A stretch of 64,000 bases of DNA from Deltaproteobacteria bacterium (GTDB lineage Bacteria; Myxococcota_C; UBA6777): positions 1-64,000 of the forward strand of contig PCBK01000016.1 in the NCBI GenBank assembly GCA_002731275.1. Direction: 5' to 3'. A program made the position numbers and the translations under genes. A model generated the notes under the pieces. The model saw only the letters and a program-made list of their open reading frames with translations, had not been told where the DNA came from and did no database searches. Within the stretch, counting starts at the first letter, position 1. Each line of letters opens with the position of its first letter. Positions 34,827 to 44,032 of this stretch are shown here, one piece after another.

Positions 34827-35393
34827 ATGAGCTTACTCGTAATTCTTACGTTGGTGGTGGGAGGTTTGACACTGGCTTCTGCGGTCATCGTCATTTTGTC
34901 GAAAAATCCTCTCTTCGCCATCGTGTATTTGTTTTTGACTTGTATGGGGGTCGCGTGTGAATTGCTGCTCTTGGGGGCTTTTTCGCTTGGTGTGTTGCAC
35001 TGGGCAGTGTCGGCTGTGAGTTTGATGGCGTTGTTCATGTTTTTGGCGATGATCTCGAAAAAGCGGAAAGATATACATCATTTAAAGACCTCGGTTCCTG
35101 TCGTGGTGCTGTCGGTCATGTTGGGGTGTGTTTTTTTGGCATCGAGTGTGAGTGGTCTTGGTGGCATGAGTGATCCTGTCGCGACGTTCTCTGTTGAAAC
35201 CATGTCGACAACTCCGAAAGGACATCAGCACATAAGGCAGAGTAAAGCGGGCTCGTTGTACCAGATGGGCACCGCGTTGACGGGACGGCACTTATTAACA
35301 TTTGAGCTGCTAGGTGTTCTGTTGTTGTTATCGTGTGTGGCGTTGGTCGTTTTTTTGCGAGGTGGAGATCGTTCTTCGAGGGGAGGTCTTTGA
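34827..35393 (+). CDS. nuoJ: NADH-quinone oxidoreductase subunit J
   Basis: 188 residues, five predicted spans. AIVYLFLTCMGVACELLLLGA and VLHWAVSAVSLMALFMFLAMI follow the NuoJ pattern of spans 2 and 3, though the usual Tyr-Val-Gly region of span 3 is changed to AVSAVSLMALF. GAGGAAG precedes the ATG. nuoK begins one base after the stop. Confidence 0.85.
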   Translation: MSLLVILTLVVGGLTLASAVIVILSKNPLFAIVYLFLTCMGVACELLLLGAFSLGVLHWAVSAVSLMALFMFLAMISKKRKDIHHLKTSVPVVVLSVMLGCVFLASSVSGLGGMSDPVATFSVETMSTTPKGHQHIRQSKAGSLYQMGTALTGRHLLTFELLGVLLLLSCVALVVFLRGGDRSSRGGL

Positions 35394-35394
35394 G

Positions 35395-35709
35395 ATGCGA
35401 GCGTTGAGTATTTGTATCACTTTGAGTGTGTTGTTGTTTACGGTTGGCTGTATTGGTGTATTACTGCGTAAAAAGTTACTGATGATGGTGATGTCCGTCC
35501 AGGTGATGCTCTTGGGGGTGGTGTTGGCGTTGGTGACGTTTTCGAGGGTACATGGGTTGCAAAATGGTCTTGCGATGGATGGTCAGGTGATGGCCTTGGG
35601 GGTGATCCTCTGGGGGGGCATGCAGGTTGTGTTGGGGGTCGGATTGTTGCAGTCGTTCTATCGGTCAAATCGTCAATCTGAGGAAGTCGATTCTTTGGGT
35701 GAACTTTAG
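35395..35709 (+). CDS. nuoK: NADH-quinone oxidoreductase subunit K with both key Glu replaced by Gln
   Basis: 104 residues, three spans, usual length. Layout matches NuoK closely: GVLLRKKLLMMVMSVQVMLL (residues 21-40) against the family's GLLTRRNL...GIELMLNA, and GQVMALGVILWGGMQ against GQVFAL...AAAEA. Both buried carboxylates essential in E. coli (Glu36 and Glu72) are Gln here: Gln36 (codon CAG at 35500) and Gln77 (CAG at 35623). GGGGAGG precedes the ATG. Confidence 0.9.
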   Translation: MRALSICITLSVLLFTVGCIGVLLRKKLLMMVMSVQVMLLGVVLALVTFSRVHGLQNGLAMDGQVMALGVILWGGMQVVLGVGLLQSFYRSNRQSEEVDSLGEL

Positions 35710-35732
35710 CAGTGTAGGGAGAGCTTTCGTCC

Positions 35733-37736
35733 ATGTTGCGGTATATTTTGTTGTTTCCCCTGTTGGGTACATTGCTTAACGGATGTCTGCCTCTCTTTGG
35801 TGTACGGCTCAAGCGACAGCATAGTGTGTTTATCGCCTGTTTGGCGTCCGTATGTACAGCGTTATGGAGTCTTCGTCTTTTGGTGACGTTGGCCTACTTA
35901 CCGGCAGGTCACCAGGTGATAGAGGATGTGCTGTACAACTGGATGCAAGTTGGGAGTGTGCGGATTCAGTTTTCTCTGTATGCAGACGTGTTGGGTGTGG
36001 GGGCTGCTGTTTTGTTGAGCCTTGTTGCCCTTCTGATCCATGTATACTCAGTGGGATACATGGCTCGTGATGAGGGATACGCGCGGTATTTTGCTTTGCT
36101 CAACGCGTTGTTGTTTTCGATGATGATGGTGCTCTTTGCTGGTAATGTCCTTGTGGGTATGTTTGGTTGGATGTGGGTGGGGTTGTGCATCGTCTTGTTG
36201 ATGAGCTTTTGGTACGTGGATGTTGAGCGTGTCAAGGTTGGGAGCAAAGCCCTCGCGTTGTTTCGCTTGGGGGATGTCGCGCTGTTGTTTGCGTTGGTGT
36301 TGTTGTATTGGAATGTCCACACATTGGACTGGTCTGTATTACGCCGTGTGGGAGATTCATCCTTATTGCCTGGTCTGTTAGCGCCGTGGTTGTGGGGGAT
36401 GTCGAAGATGGACTGGATCGGTGTATGTCTGGCGATTGGGGTGTTGTGTCGAACAGCACAGTTGCCATTTTACATGTGGCTGCCGGACTCTACTGCAGGA
36501 CCGGCGCCAGCGGTTGCCTGGATTCATAGTGCGATTTTGCCGTTGCTCGGCGTTTTTTGGTTGGCGCGTTTTCACTTCCTCTTGAAGTTTTCATCTGTCG
36601 CGTCTGGTCTATTGATCGTGTTTGGAGCGTTGACGTCGTTGTTGGTGATGGCCATCGCGATTTTTCAGTACGATGTGAAGCATACTTTGGCCTACATCGC
36701 GATGAGTCAGGTAGGGCTCATGGTCGTCGGGATTGGTGTGGGAGTTCCGGATGCTGTGATTTTCCATGTGTTTTCATTTGTCTGTTACATGACCGCGCTC
36801 TCATTGGCGGGAGGGGCCGTCTTGATGGGGATGCACTACGTGCAGGATATTCGGGTGATGGGAGGGCTCGTTCATTCGATGCCCTGGACCCATTGGGGCT
36901 TTTTGCTTGCGGTGTTTGCGGGCATTGGATTTCCGGGGTTTTCGGGTTTTTTTAGTGGCCATTCGTTGCTTTGGCGCTCGTTAGAGCGCGGTTATACGGC
37001 GGTTTGGTTGGTGGGGGCGATGACGATGGTGCTGCACGCTTTTTGTCTGGTGCGATTGTTGTGTTTGATCTTTTACGACACATTGCGCGGAGGGGAGCAG
37101 TTGCGGTGGCATTTGCCCGAAGGCCAGCCAAAAGAAGTCCCTTGGACGATGCGCATTCCGATGTACGTGTTACTGCTCGCGTCGTTGGTTGTTGGGGCGA
37201 TGCACGTGCCGACATTTTTTGGTGGAAAGGCCTTACTCGGTCATTGGTTACACGGTGGATTTATTGGGACAAAGGTCACGACAGAGACGATCTTGACGAG
37301 AGAGTTTTCGACGGGTGTGGTGTTTGTCGGTGTGTTCGTCGGTGCGTTGTTGGCGTTGTTAACTTTTGGACAGGGCGCAGTACAGGCATTGCGTAACGAA
37401 GCTCTTCTGCAAGTGAATGGTCGGGGCGGTGCTGCTGGGGTGTTCTTTCGCTGGGCGCAGCGTCGTTTTTACATCGATGTGTTTTTAGAGCTCGTGACTG
37501 TGAAGTTGTTGTTGCAGGTGGTTCGTTTTGTCCTCGCGCCTATCGAAAAGTACGTTATAGAAGGTGCTTTACGTTTGCTATCTGCGACGATCTTGGGCGT
37601 GGGAGTGATGTTTGGGCTTGAAAAGCGTGAACCTCCAGGAAGAGCCATCTCCATCGCTGTTTTTGTGTTGGTGTTGTGTTTGTTGTGGTGGATGCTTTCA
37701 AACGCGATGATCGTGGAAGGCATGGGAGGGGTTTGA
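35733..37736 (+). CDS. nuoL: NADH-quinone oxidoreductase subunit L, key charged residues lost
   Basis: 667 residues with the antiporter-like core and the long C-terminal lateral helix. Family marks: HVYSVGYM, SFWYVDVE, WLPDSTAGPAPAVAWIHSA, SQVGLM. Residues needed for proton translocation in E. coli are replaced: Glu144 by Met147 (FGWMWVG), Lys229 by Arg240 (CRTAQLP), Lys342 by Thr354 (YMTALSL), and Lys399/Asp400 by Gly409/His410 (GFFSGHSL). Asp181 (RLGD) is retained. Its stop overlaps the nuoM start (TGATG). Confidence 0.93.
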   Translation: MLRYILLFPLLGTLLNGCLPLFGVRLKRQHSVFIACLASVCTALWSLRLLVTLAYLPAGHQVIEDVLYNWMQVGSVRIQFSLYADVLGVGAAVLLSLVALLIHVYSVGYMARDEGYARYFALLNALLFSMMMVLFAGNVLVGMFGWMWVGLCIVLLMSFWYVDVERVKVGSKALALFRLGDVALLFALVLLYWNVHTLDWSVLRRVGDSSLLPGLLAPWLWGMSKMDWIGVCLAIGVLCRTAQLPFYMWLPDSTAGPAPAVAWIHSAILPLLGVFWLARFHFLLKFSSVASGLLIVFGALTSLLVMAIAIFQYDVKHTLAYIAMSQVGLMVVGIGVGVPDAVIFHVFSFVCYMTALSLAGGAVLMGMHYVQDIRVMGGLVHSMPWTHWGFLLAVFAGIGFPGFSGFFSGHSLLWRSLERGYTAVWLVGAMTMVLHAFCLVRLLCLIFYDTLRGGEQLRWHLPEGQPKEVPWTMRIPMYVLLLASLVVGAMHVPTFFGGKALLGHWLHGGFIGTKVTTETILTREFSTGVVFVGVFVGALLALLTFGQGAVQALRNEALLQVNGRGGAAGVFFRWAQRRFYIDVFLELVTVKLLLQVVRFVLAPIEKYVIEGALRLLSATILGVGVMFGLEKREPPGRAISIAVFVLVLCLLWWMLSNAMIVEGMGGV

Positions 37737-39253
37737 TGAACGGATTTTGGTTGTTTGCGTTGGTTTTGATCCCTTTTCTCGGTGCGTTGTGTATCTTGTG
37801 GGTGCCTTCTCGTTATCGAGCGTATGTGCCAGCCATCGGTTTTGTCGTGGGTATGCTCAATGTACTCGTGGTGGCTTGGTGTTGGTCACAGTTTGACGCG
37901 ACCTCACCTGTCGATCAGTTCCAGCTGAAGTTACGTTGGTTGCCGATTCTCCACGTCTCGTTTCGATTGGCTCTGGACGGTATCAACATCCTGTTTGTGT
38001 TGTTGGTTTCATTACTCGTGCCGTTTACGAGTTTGTTGTGTATCTCGATGGATGACGAGCGTCTGAAGAGTCGGACAATTGCATTGTTAATGGTCCAGGT
38101 GGGGGCGTATGGTTTCTTTCTGTCGAGGGATCTTTTTTTGCTCTTTGTGTCGTGGGAGTTGATGACATTCTCGACACTGTTCCTCAACGGGAGTTGGGGA
38201 CGTCAATCGTTTGAATCGAACAGGCGTTTTGCGATCTCTTCTGCGGTTGGTTCTGTTTTCTTGGGAATGTGTGTTTTTTATATGGGATTTCGGCATGAGA
38301 CATTTCATATCTCGGAGCTTGTGGGCAGCTTCTCGGTGTTTGAACAGAAGCTCTGTTTTGTGTTGATGGTGTTTGCGTTTGTGCGGAAAGCGGGTTTATT
38401 TCCTTTTCACGCTTGGTTCCCCCACATTGTCCCACACGCGCCGGTCTCTGGTGCGGTGTTGATTATGGGGATCTTGATCCCGTCGGGTGTGTATGCGGTC
38501 TTGCGAGTGATGTTGCCTCTTGCGCCGGCGGCGTTTGCTGAGTGGGGACATATCTTGATGTTCTTCGTCGCATTTGGTGGTGTGTACGCGTCTTTGTTGT
38601 CCTTGGTGCAGATTCACATATCTCGGAGACTTTCCTATATCTATATGAGCTATATGTCCTTTTCGATGCTCGGTGCGTTAAGTTTACGCGTCGAAGCAGT
38701 GCAAGGGGCGTTGGTGTTTGTGCTTTTTCAGTGCATTGCAGCGTCGGGGCTTTTGTTTCTCTTCGCGATTTTGCGCAAACACTTTGCGACGTCTCGTCTC
38801 GCTGAGCTTGGTGGTGTCGCGAAGCGTGTACCGTCCTTGACGACGTACTTTGTCTTGTTTGTCTTGTCGCTGATTTGCCTACCTGGATTGGCAGGCTTTT
38901 CGGGGGAGTTTCTTTTGCTCTTGGGACTCCTCTCATACCACCCTGTCTTTGCGATTGCGTTTGGTTTATCCTCTATTTTTGGTGTGTTGTCGTTGTGGGA
39001 GTTGGTGAGGCAGGTTTTCTTCGGCGCAGCGCAAGGCAAGCAAACGGAGGAAATCCAGGACATTTCGCGTGTACAAAGTGGTTGGTTGGTTGTGTTTTTG
39101 TGTCTTCTTTTGTGGGGAGGGTGGTCTCCTCACTCGTTTACTCATCGTACATCTGTCTCGGTATCAGCGTTGGTGATCAAGCTCCAGCAGGCGGTCAAGG
39201 CACATCGTGTCATGAGAACAAGACAACGTGTTGAGCAAAACGAACGACGTTAA
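37736..39253 (+). CDS. nuoM: NADH-quinone oxidoreductase subunit M
   Basis: 505 residues, antiporter-like subunit. Start is the ATG overlapping the nuoL stop by one base. In contrast with NuoL the central pump residues remain: Glu141 (FVSWELMTF), Lys218 (AFVRKAGLFPFHAW) and the GEF glutamate (AGFSGEFLLLLG). One change: the TMH8 lysine of ILLKTGAYG is Pro249 (ILIPSGVYA). Confidence 0.93.
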   Translation: MNGFWLFALVLIPFLGALCILWVPSRYRAYVPAIGFVVGMLNVLVVAWCWSQFDATSPVDQFQLKLRWLPILHVSFRLALDGINILFVLLVSLLVPFTSLLCISMDDERLKSRTIALLMVQVGAYGFFLSRDLFLLFVSWELMTFSTLFLNGSWGRQSFESNRRFAISSAVGSVFLGMCVFYMGFRHETFHISELVGSFSVFEQKLCFVLMVFAFVRKAGLFPFHAWFPHIVPHAPVSGAVLIMGILIPSGVYAVLRVMLPLAPAAFAEWGHILMFFVAFGGVYASLLSLVQIHISRRLSYIYMSYMSFSMLGALSLRVEAVQGALVFVLFQCIAASGLLFLFAILRKHFATSRLAELGGVAKRVPSLTTYFVLFVLSLICLPGLAGFSGEFLLLLGLLSYHPVFAIAFGLSSIFGVLSLWELVRQVFFGAAQGKQTEEIQDISRVQSGWLVVFLCLLLWGGWSPHSFTHRTSVSVSALVIKLQQAVKAHRVMRTRQRVEQNERR

Positions 39254-39264
39254 CGGAGGATGGT

Positions 39265-40803
39265 ATGAAGAGAGTGCTGTTAGAGTCGATGTTTGCGACC
39301 CGTCTGCTTGAGACCTCATGGATGTCTTTTGGGCCGGAGCTATGTCTTTTTATCGCGGCGTTGGGATTGTTGCTGTTGTCCGTGACCAAACAGGGGCGAA
39401 ATTGGGAGAGAGTGCTTGTGATGTTGGGGGTGTTCGCCTCTGCGGTGTTTGTGGTGTTTATCCCGAAAGGTGGTTATCCAGATCCGCAAAGCGCGAGTTA
39501 CCTTGCGATAGACATGTACTCTCGATTCTTTCACATACTCTTCCTCATGAGTGGATCTTTGGCGATGGCGCTGTTGACGCGGCGGTTGAAAGGGCGCGGA
39601 GATATCTTCTACGCCTTGGTTTTGTTGTCGACCTGTGGGTTGATGGTGATGGTCTCTGCACGGGATCTTTGGCTTATGGTGTTGGGTATGGAGCTTGCGA
39701 CGCTGTCGTTGTGTGTCCTTGTTGGGTACCTTGTGCCTTCTCGGAGGTTGCTACGTGTCAGTGTCTATCTGTTTTTGTACAACACTGTGGGGAGTGTCAT
39801 TTTGCTATTTGGGATCGTCTTTCTTTACGGTGCGATAGGGCACTTACACTACGACCAGATGGCTTTGAGTCTCGGCAACCAATTGGCGAATAAACCCTTT
39901 TTGGCGGTTGGTTCGATCTTTCTTGTGGTGGGTTTTGGCATGAAGATGGCCGTTGTTCCCTTTCACTCGTGGATGTCTGATGCGATTGAATTGACATGGA
40001 CACCACTCACCAATCTCCTCGATGTCACGATGAAGCTCTCTGTCCTTGCGGTCTTCCTTCGGTGGTTTATCGTTTCCATCGATGCAGCGAATGCTTCGTG
40101 GCTAGGAGCGCTGATTGGAGGCTTCTCTATCCTCGCGATGTTGTTTGGCAGTTTTTCTGCTGTGACACAGCGCTGTGTGAAAAAAGTTTTGTACTATGCG
40201 GCCCTCGCTCATACAGGGTTTTTCTTGCTCGCGATCATCTCTCGCCAGGAGCTTGGTGTACAGGCTGTTTTGGTGTATGCGCTTGTGTATGTCTTGATGT
40301 ACTACGGTGCATATACGGTCCTGTCGATCTTTGAAGAGAAGGTTGGGCAGTCCTTTCCTATCGAACATTTTGCGGGTTTTGCGCGCCGCTATCCAGGGCT
40401 GGCGTTTTGTATGTTGATCTTCTTGTGTTCGATGTCTGGTGTCCCGCCTACAGCCGGGTTTATGTGTCGCTGGCTAAGCCTCGGGAGTGTGATGAAGCTA
40501 CGCTCTGAGTGGGGATTCCTGCTCCTCTTGTCCGGGGGATTGGCCTCCATCTTGTTGAGCTATGCCTTTTTGAGAGTGCTCTACACCATGTATGTTGTTC
40601 CTGCGTCAGATAAAGCGGTGTTTACTAAGCAACCTTATCCTCTCGAACAACGCATCGCCTCTACACTTGCCGTATGTCTGCTCTTGATCGGTCTCTTTCC
40701 CCACGGGCTTTTGTACATCTCCAGCCAACACCAGTTACGACCCAACTTACAAAACCAGGTTCAACGCACCACCAAATCACCTGCGCTTGCCTCGCGAGAC
40801 TAA
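39265..40803 (+). CDS. nuoN: NADH-quinone oxidoreductase subunit N
   Basis: 512 residues, last gene of the operon; GGAGG precedes the ATG. Core residues are kept: Glu143 (GMELATLSL), Lys227 (GMKMAVVPFHSW) and Lys257 (DVTMKLSV). In PPTAGF(F)GK the lysine is Arg (PPTAGFMCRW). A palindrome follows 54 bases after the stop. Confidence 0.93.
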   Translation: MKRVLLESMFATRLLETSWMSFGPELCLFIAALGLLLLSVTKQGRNWERVLVMLGVFASAVFVVFIPKGGYPDPQSASYLAIDMYSRFFHILFLMSGSLAMALLTRRLKGRGDIFYALVLLSTCGLMVMVSARDLWLMVLGMELATLSLCVLVGYLVPSRRLLRVSVYLFLYNTVGSVILLFGIVFLYGAIGHLHYDQMALSLGNQLANKPFLAVGSIFLVVGFGMKMAVVPFHSWMSDAIELTWTPLTNLLDVTMKLSVLAVFLRWFIVSIDAANASWLGALIGGFSILAMLFGSFSAVTQRCVKKVLYYAALAHTGFFLLAIISRQELGVQAVLVYALVYVLMYYGAYTVLSIFEEKVGQSFPIEHFAGFARRYPGLAFCMLIFLCSMSGVPPTAGFMCRWLSLGSVMKLRSEWGFLLLLSGGLASILLSYAFLRVLYTMYVVPASDKAVFTKQPYPLEQRIASTLAVCLLLIGLFPHGLLYISSQHQLRPNLQNQVQRTTKSPALASRD

Positions 40804-41200
40804 GCTTCCTATCTTTGCTTCCAACGACCTCATCAGCCAAGAAAGACTCCATGGACTCCCTCAAATTTTTGAGGGCACCGGTGAAAAGATGTCTTGATCC
40901 GTTCGCGTTGGAGCTAGACTGTATCGAACTTTGCCTGTGACTTTTCCCTGTTTTCCGAGTTGTTTGATACGTATTTGAATATGGATCAATATGTGCATAG
41001 ATAATGCCTTGGTCGTGGTGAGTTCTTTTGAGAGCAGAGAGCGCGAGATATACGCAGTCATCGTACAAACAACCACACATGTATGACATCTCTTCTCTTG
41101 ACGCTTAAAGAGACACCATCTACCCTGTTTGCTCTGTCGAGTTAAGTGGAACAAACAGGTTTCCCTTGTGGGAGCGTGTTGCAATCGGAAGCGGTGGATT
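40804..41200. other. 397-bp interval between nuoN and the kinase gene
   Basis: No gene supported. It holds the palindrome at 40858-40875 and a weak promoter-like pair, TTGAAT (40975-40980) and TAGATA (40998-41003) with a 17-base spacer, which could serve the kinase gene. Small frames on both strands lack ribosome binding sites. Confidence 0.5.
40858..40875. terminator. Palindrome CCCTCAAATTTTTGAGGG after nuoN
   Basis: Eight-base perfect arms around TT, 54 bases after the nuoN stop. The arms end in A/T next to the centre. There is no T-tail beyond it, so its role as terminator is plausible but unproven. Confidence 0.45.
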
Positions 41201-44014
41201 ATGAAACATTCTGCAGAGGACGCCAAAAAACTCATCTTCCTGGCAAGGGAAAAGGGGTTGCTGTCAACACCACAGACCATCCAAATCACCCTCCAACTAG
41301 AGGAATATACAGGTGATATGGTTGAGCGTGTACGAGAACATATGTTGACCGCGGGGTGGATAACCGAGGACGTCTTCAATGAGTTGTGTGGTGCCCTCGA
41401 ACAAGGGGGAGAGCAACTCTTGGACGCTGCAGAAGCCTCTCTGGATATGTTCCAAACCCTTCGCGAAACCGTCTCTCTCGGTAGCCACCATGAAGAGGAG
41501 CCTTTCTCGCTCCGCTCCCCCGTTCATCTCACTCTCTCTTTTCAAGACGAGGAAAAGCCTCCTGCCGTCGAAAAAGAGTTCGATCCCCCCGCATTTGAAG
41601 AGACTCTTCAACTCGATTCCGTACGAACCGACGAGATCACTGAGACTGTCCAGATCTCACAAGCAGAAGCGGCTGAGTGGTCGCCTGCAGTGATCCCTGA
41701 AAAACGCTATCAGATAGGGAAAGAACTCGGTCGTGGTGGTCTTGGCGTCGTTGCAGAGGCCTTTGACCACAATCTCGGTCGCAAAGTTGCCCGCAAGACG
41801 TTGCTGACAAATAAAGAGGCCTCCAAGCAAGAGTTACGTATGTTCATCGAAGAGGCTCGTCTCACTGGACAACTGGAACATCCGAATATCATGCCTGTTT
41901 ACGAGATCGGGATGTTGGAAGATGAGCAGCTCTACTACACGATGCGTCTGCTCCCACCCAACAATCTCGAACAGGCGATCAACGAAGGGAAGCTGTCTGT
42001 CCTGCAATTTGTCAGGCTTTTACAACAGGTCTGCATGGGCTTGGAATACGCTCACTCCCGTGGTGTTGTCCACCGAGACATTAAACCTGCAAACATCATC
42101 CTTGGTCAATTTGGTGAGGTTTTGATTCTCGATTGGGGAACCGCCAAGATCCTCGAACCACAGGCAGATTTGGGGAACGCTCCGACACATCCCGGTCATG
42201 CAACGCAAACGATCAAAGGAACCCCTGCGTACATGGCACCCGAGTTGATCAAGTTGGGGTTGGTGACGCCGTATATCGATCAGTACGCTCTGGGCGTCAT
42301 TTTGTACGAGATCCTGACCGGTGAAATGCCCGTATATAGCGAAAATATCTACACTCTGATGTTTCAAATTTGCTCTCAAGAACCGATTCCGCCTAGAGAA
42401 CGTGCACCTGAAAGACATATCCCAGAGGAACTTGAAGCCATCTGCCTGAAGATGTTGGAGAAAGATCCTGATGAGCGGTTCGCTTCCTGTCGTGAAGTGC
42501 ATGATCGACTTGAGGATTTTCTCGAAGGGACCAAGGAGAAAGAGCGACGCCGACAGGCCGCACTGGATCGGATGACAGAGGCAACAGAGATCGCCGGAAG
42601 ATATCATGAGAACAGAGCGATGGCGTTGTGGCTCAAAGAGGACTGGGAGAAAGCCCAGAAGGAAGTGAAACCCTGGGAAGCGCTCGATAAAAAGCGCAAG
42701 GTGTGGGACAAAGAGCGCGCATATCATTCTTGTATGCAGGAGACGATTTCTCTGTTCGGTGAAGCCATCCAAAAGTACGATCAGGCGCTCGATCATGATC
42801 CCAGCAACAAAGAAGCTCGACGTGGTCTGGCTGACCTACATTGGAGTCGCTTTCTGGAAGCCGAACAGCAACACGACGAGCTCGCACAAATCTACCATCG
42901 TGATCTCGTAAAGTTTTACGATGACGGACATTATGAGCGCTTGCTGGAAGGAAAGGGTTCACTGACAATCGACACCAATCCTTCAGGCGCAAACGTCAAG
43001 ATATACCGTTATGAGGAGCAGGATTGTCAGTTGGTTCCAGTGTTAATCGATGAACCTGGATGCACACCGCTGCGCGTGGATATGTCGATGGGGTCGCACC
43101 TGATCATTCTAGAGAAGGAAGGATTCCGCGATGTACGCTATCCTCTCTATCTCAATCGATGCGAACAGGCAGACGTCAAGGTCAACCTCTACACTGACGA
43201 GCAGATTGGCGAGGATTTTGTCTATATCCCTGCAGGCTCTTTCCCATATGGTGGAGATAAAGAAGCCCCTATGAGCGAAGGACTACGCTATGTCGAGTTG
43301 GATGACTTTTTCATTTCGAAATATCCTATCACTTTTGCCCAATACGCAGATTATCTCAATGAAAAGGGAATCAAAAATCCGGATCTTGTGAAGGATTATA
43401 TACCTCGAAGCATCGAAGAAGAATTTATGGTTGTTAGTGAGGAAGGAAACTACATACCGTTGTATGGCTCGCTTTTCTCGGGGAAAATAAAAGAAAGATA
43501 TCCAGAGGGGAGCAAGTTCGAGTTCCAACTCCCGGTGTTTGGTGTTACTTGGTTCGAGGTTTTTGAATATTGTGAGTGGCGTTCTCAACGAGAAGGAAAA
43601 ACTTATCGTTTGCCAACCGAAGAAGAGTGGGAAAAAGCATCCTCTGGGTGTGATAATCGTCTTTATCCTTGGGGCAATAGTTTCGAGGCCACGTTTGCAA
43701 AAACAGGACTGGCTCGTTCTCCTGATGAACTCCAGCCCGAACCCGTTGGTTGTTTTGTTCAGGATACATCGCCTTACGGAGTTCGGGATATGGTAGGTAC
43801 AGTCGCTGAGTGGACACAGGATAGTGATGTTGAGAAAGTGAAGGGTGCAAATTCACGACGTGAGTATACCTCTGTTCAGAGGGGAGCTGGCTGGGTTGCT
43901 TCGAATGTTCTTAGCTACCGTATTGGCTCGCGTGTTCCAAAGAACGGAGAAATGCGCTCCTACAATTGTGGTTTTCGTGTCGTAACTATACCGGAATTTT
44001 CGAAAGAATCATAA
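41201..44014 (+). CDS. Ser/Thr protein kinase fused to PEGA-like and FGE-sulfatase domains
   Basis: 937 residues from ATG 41201. Residues about 1-165 are an acidic helical leader. Kinase domain about 168-440: glycine loop GRGGLGVVAEA, Lys in VARKT, catalytic HRDIKPAN, and LDWGTAK in place of DFG (the Asp is kept), then GTPAYMAPE. A helical Lys/Glu-rich region follows (about 445-580), then a PEGA-like beta domain (GSLTIDTNPSGANVKIYR ... GFRDVRYPL, about 585-670), and a C-terminal FGE-sulfatase fold (FVYIPAGSFPYGGD, RLPTEEEWEKAS, YPWGN, VAEWTQD, CGFRVV). No membrane segment is evident, so it is probably cytoplasmic. The lipoprotein gene follows after 18 bases. The FGE part probably acts as a binding or sensing domain, by inference. 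Confidence 0.9.
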   Translation: MKHSAEDAKKLIFLAREKGLLSTPQTIQITLQLEEYTGDMVERVREHMLTAGWITEDVFNELCGALEQGGEQLLDAAEASLDMFQTLRETVSLGSHHEEEPFSLRSPVHLTLSFQDEEKPPAVEKEFDPPAFEETLQLDSVRTDEITETVQISQAEAAEWSPAVIPEKRYQIGKELGRGGLGVVAEAFDHNLGRKVARKTLLTNKEASKQELRMFIEEARLTGQLEHPNIMPVYEIGMLEDEQLYYTMRLLPPNNLEQAINEGKLSVLQFVRLLQQVCMGLEYAHSRGVVHRDIKPANIILGQFGEVLILDWGTAKILEPQADLGNAPTHPGHATQTIKGTPAYMAPELIKLGLVTPYIDQYALGVILYEILTGEMPVYSENIYTLMFQICSQEPIPPRERAPERHIPEELEAICLKMLEKDPDERFASCREVHDRLEDFLEGTKEKERRRQAALDRMTEATEIAGRYHENRAMALWLKEDWEKAQKEVKPWEALDKKRKVWDKERAYHSCMQETISLFGEAIQKYDQALDHDPSNKEARRGLADLHWSRFLEAEQQHDELAQIYHRDLVKFYDDGHYERLLEGKGSLTIDTNPSGANVKIYRYEEQDCQLVPVLIDEPGCTPLRVDMSMGSHLIILEKEGFRDVRYPLYLNRCEQADVKVNLYTDEQIGEDFVYIPAGSFPYGGDKEAPMSEGLRYVELDDFFISKYPITFAQYADYLNEKGIKNPDLVKDYIPRSIEEEFMVVSEEGNYIPLYGSLFSGKIKERYPEGSKFEFQLPVFGVTWFEVFEYCEWRSQREGKTYRLPTEEEWEKASSGCDNRLYPWGNSFEATFAKTGLARSPDELQPEPVGCFVQDTSPYGVRDMVGTVAEWTQDSDVEKVKGANSRREYTSVQRGAGWVASNVLSYRIGSRVPKNGEMRSYNCGFRVVTIPEFSKES

Positions 44015-44032
44015 GATTTGTGAGGTCAGGAG

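Noticed and set aside
40661-41089. 142-codon minus-strand frame after nuoN
   Set aside because: Overlaps the nuoN coding end in antisense and lacks a start signal.
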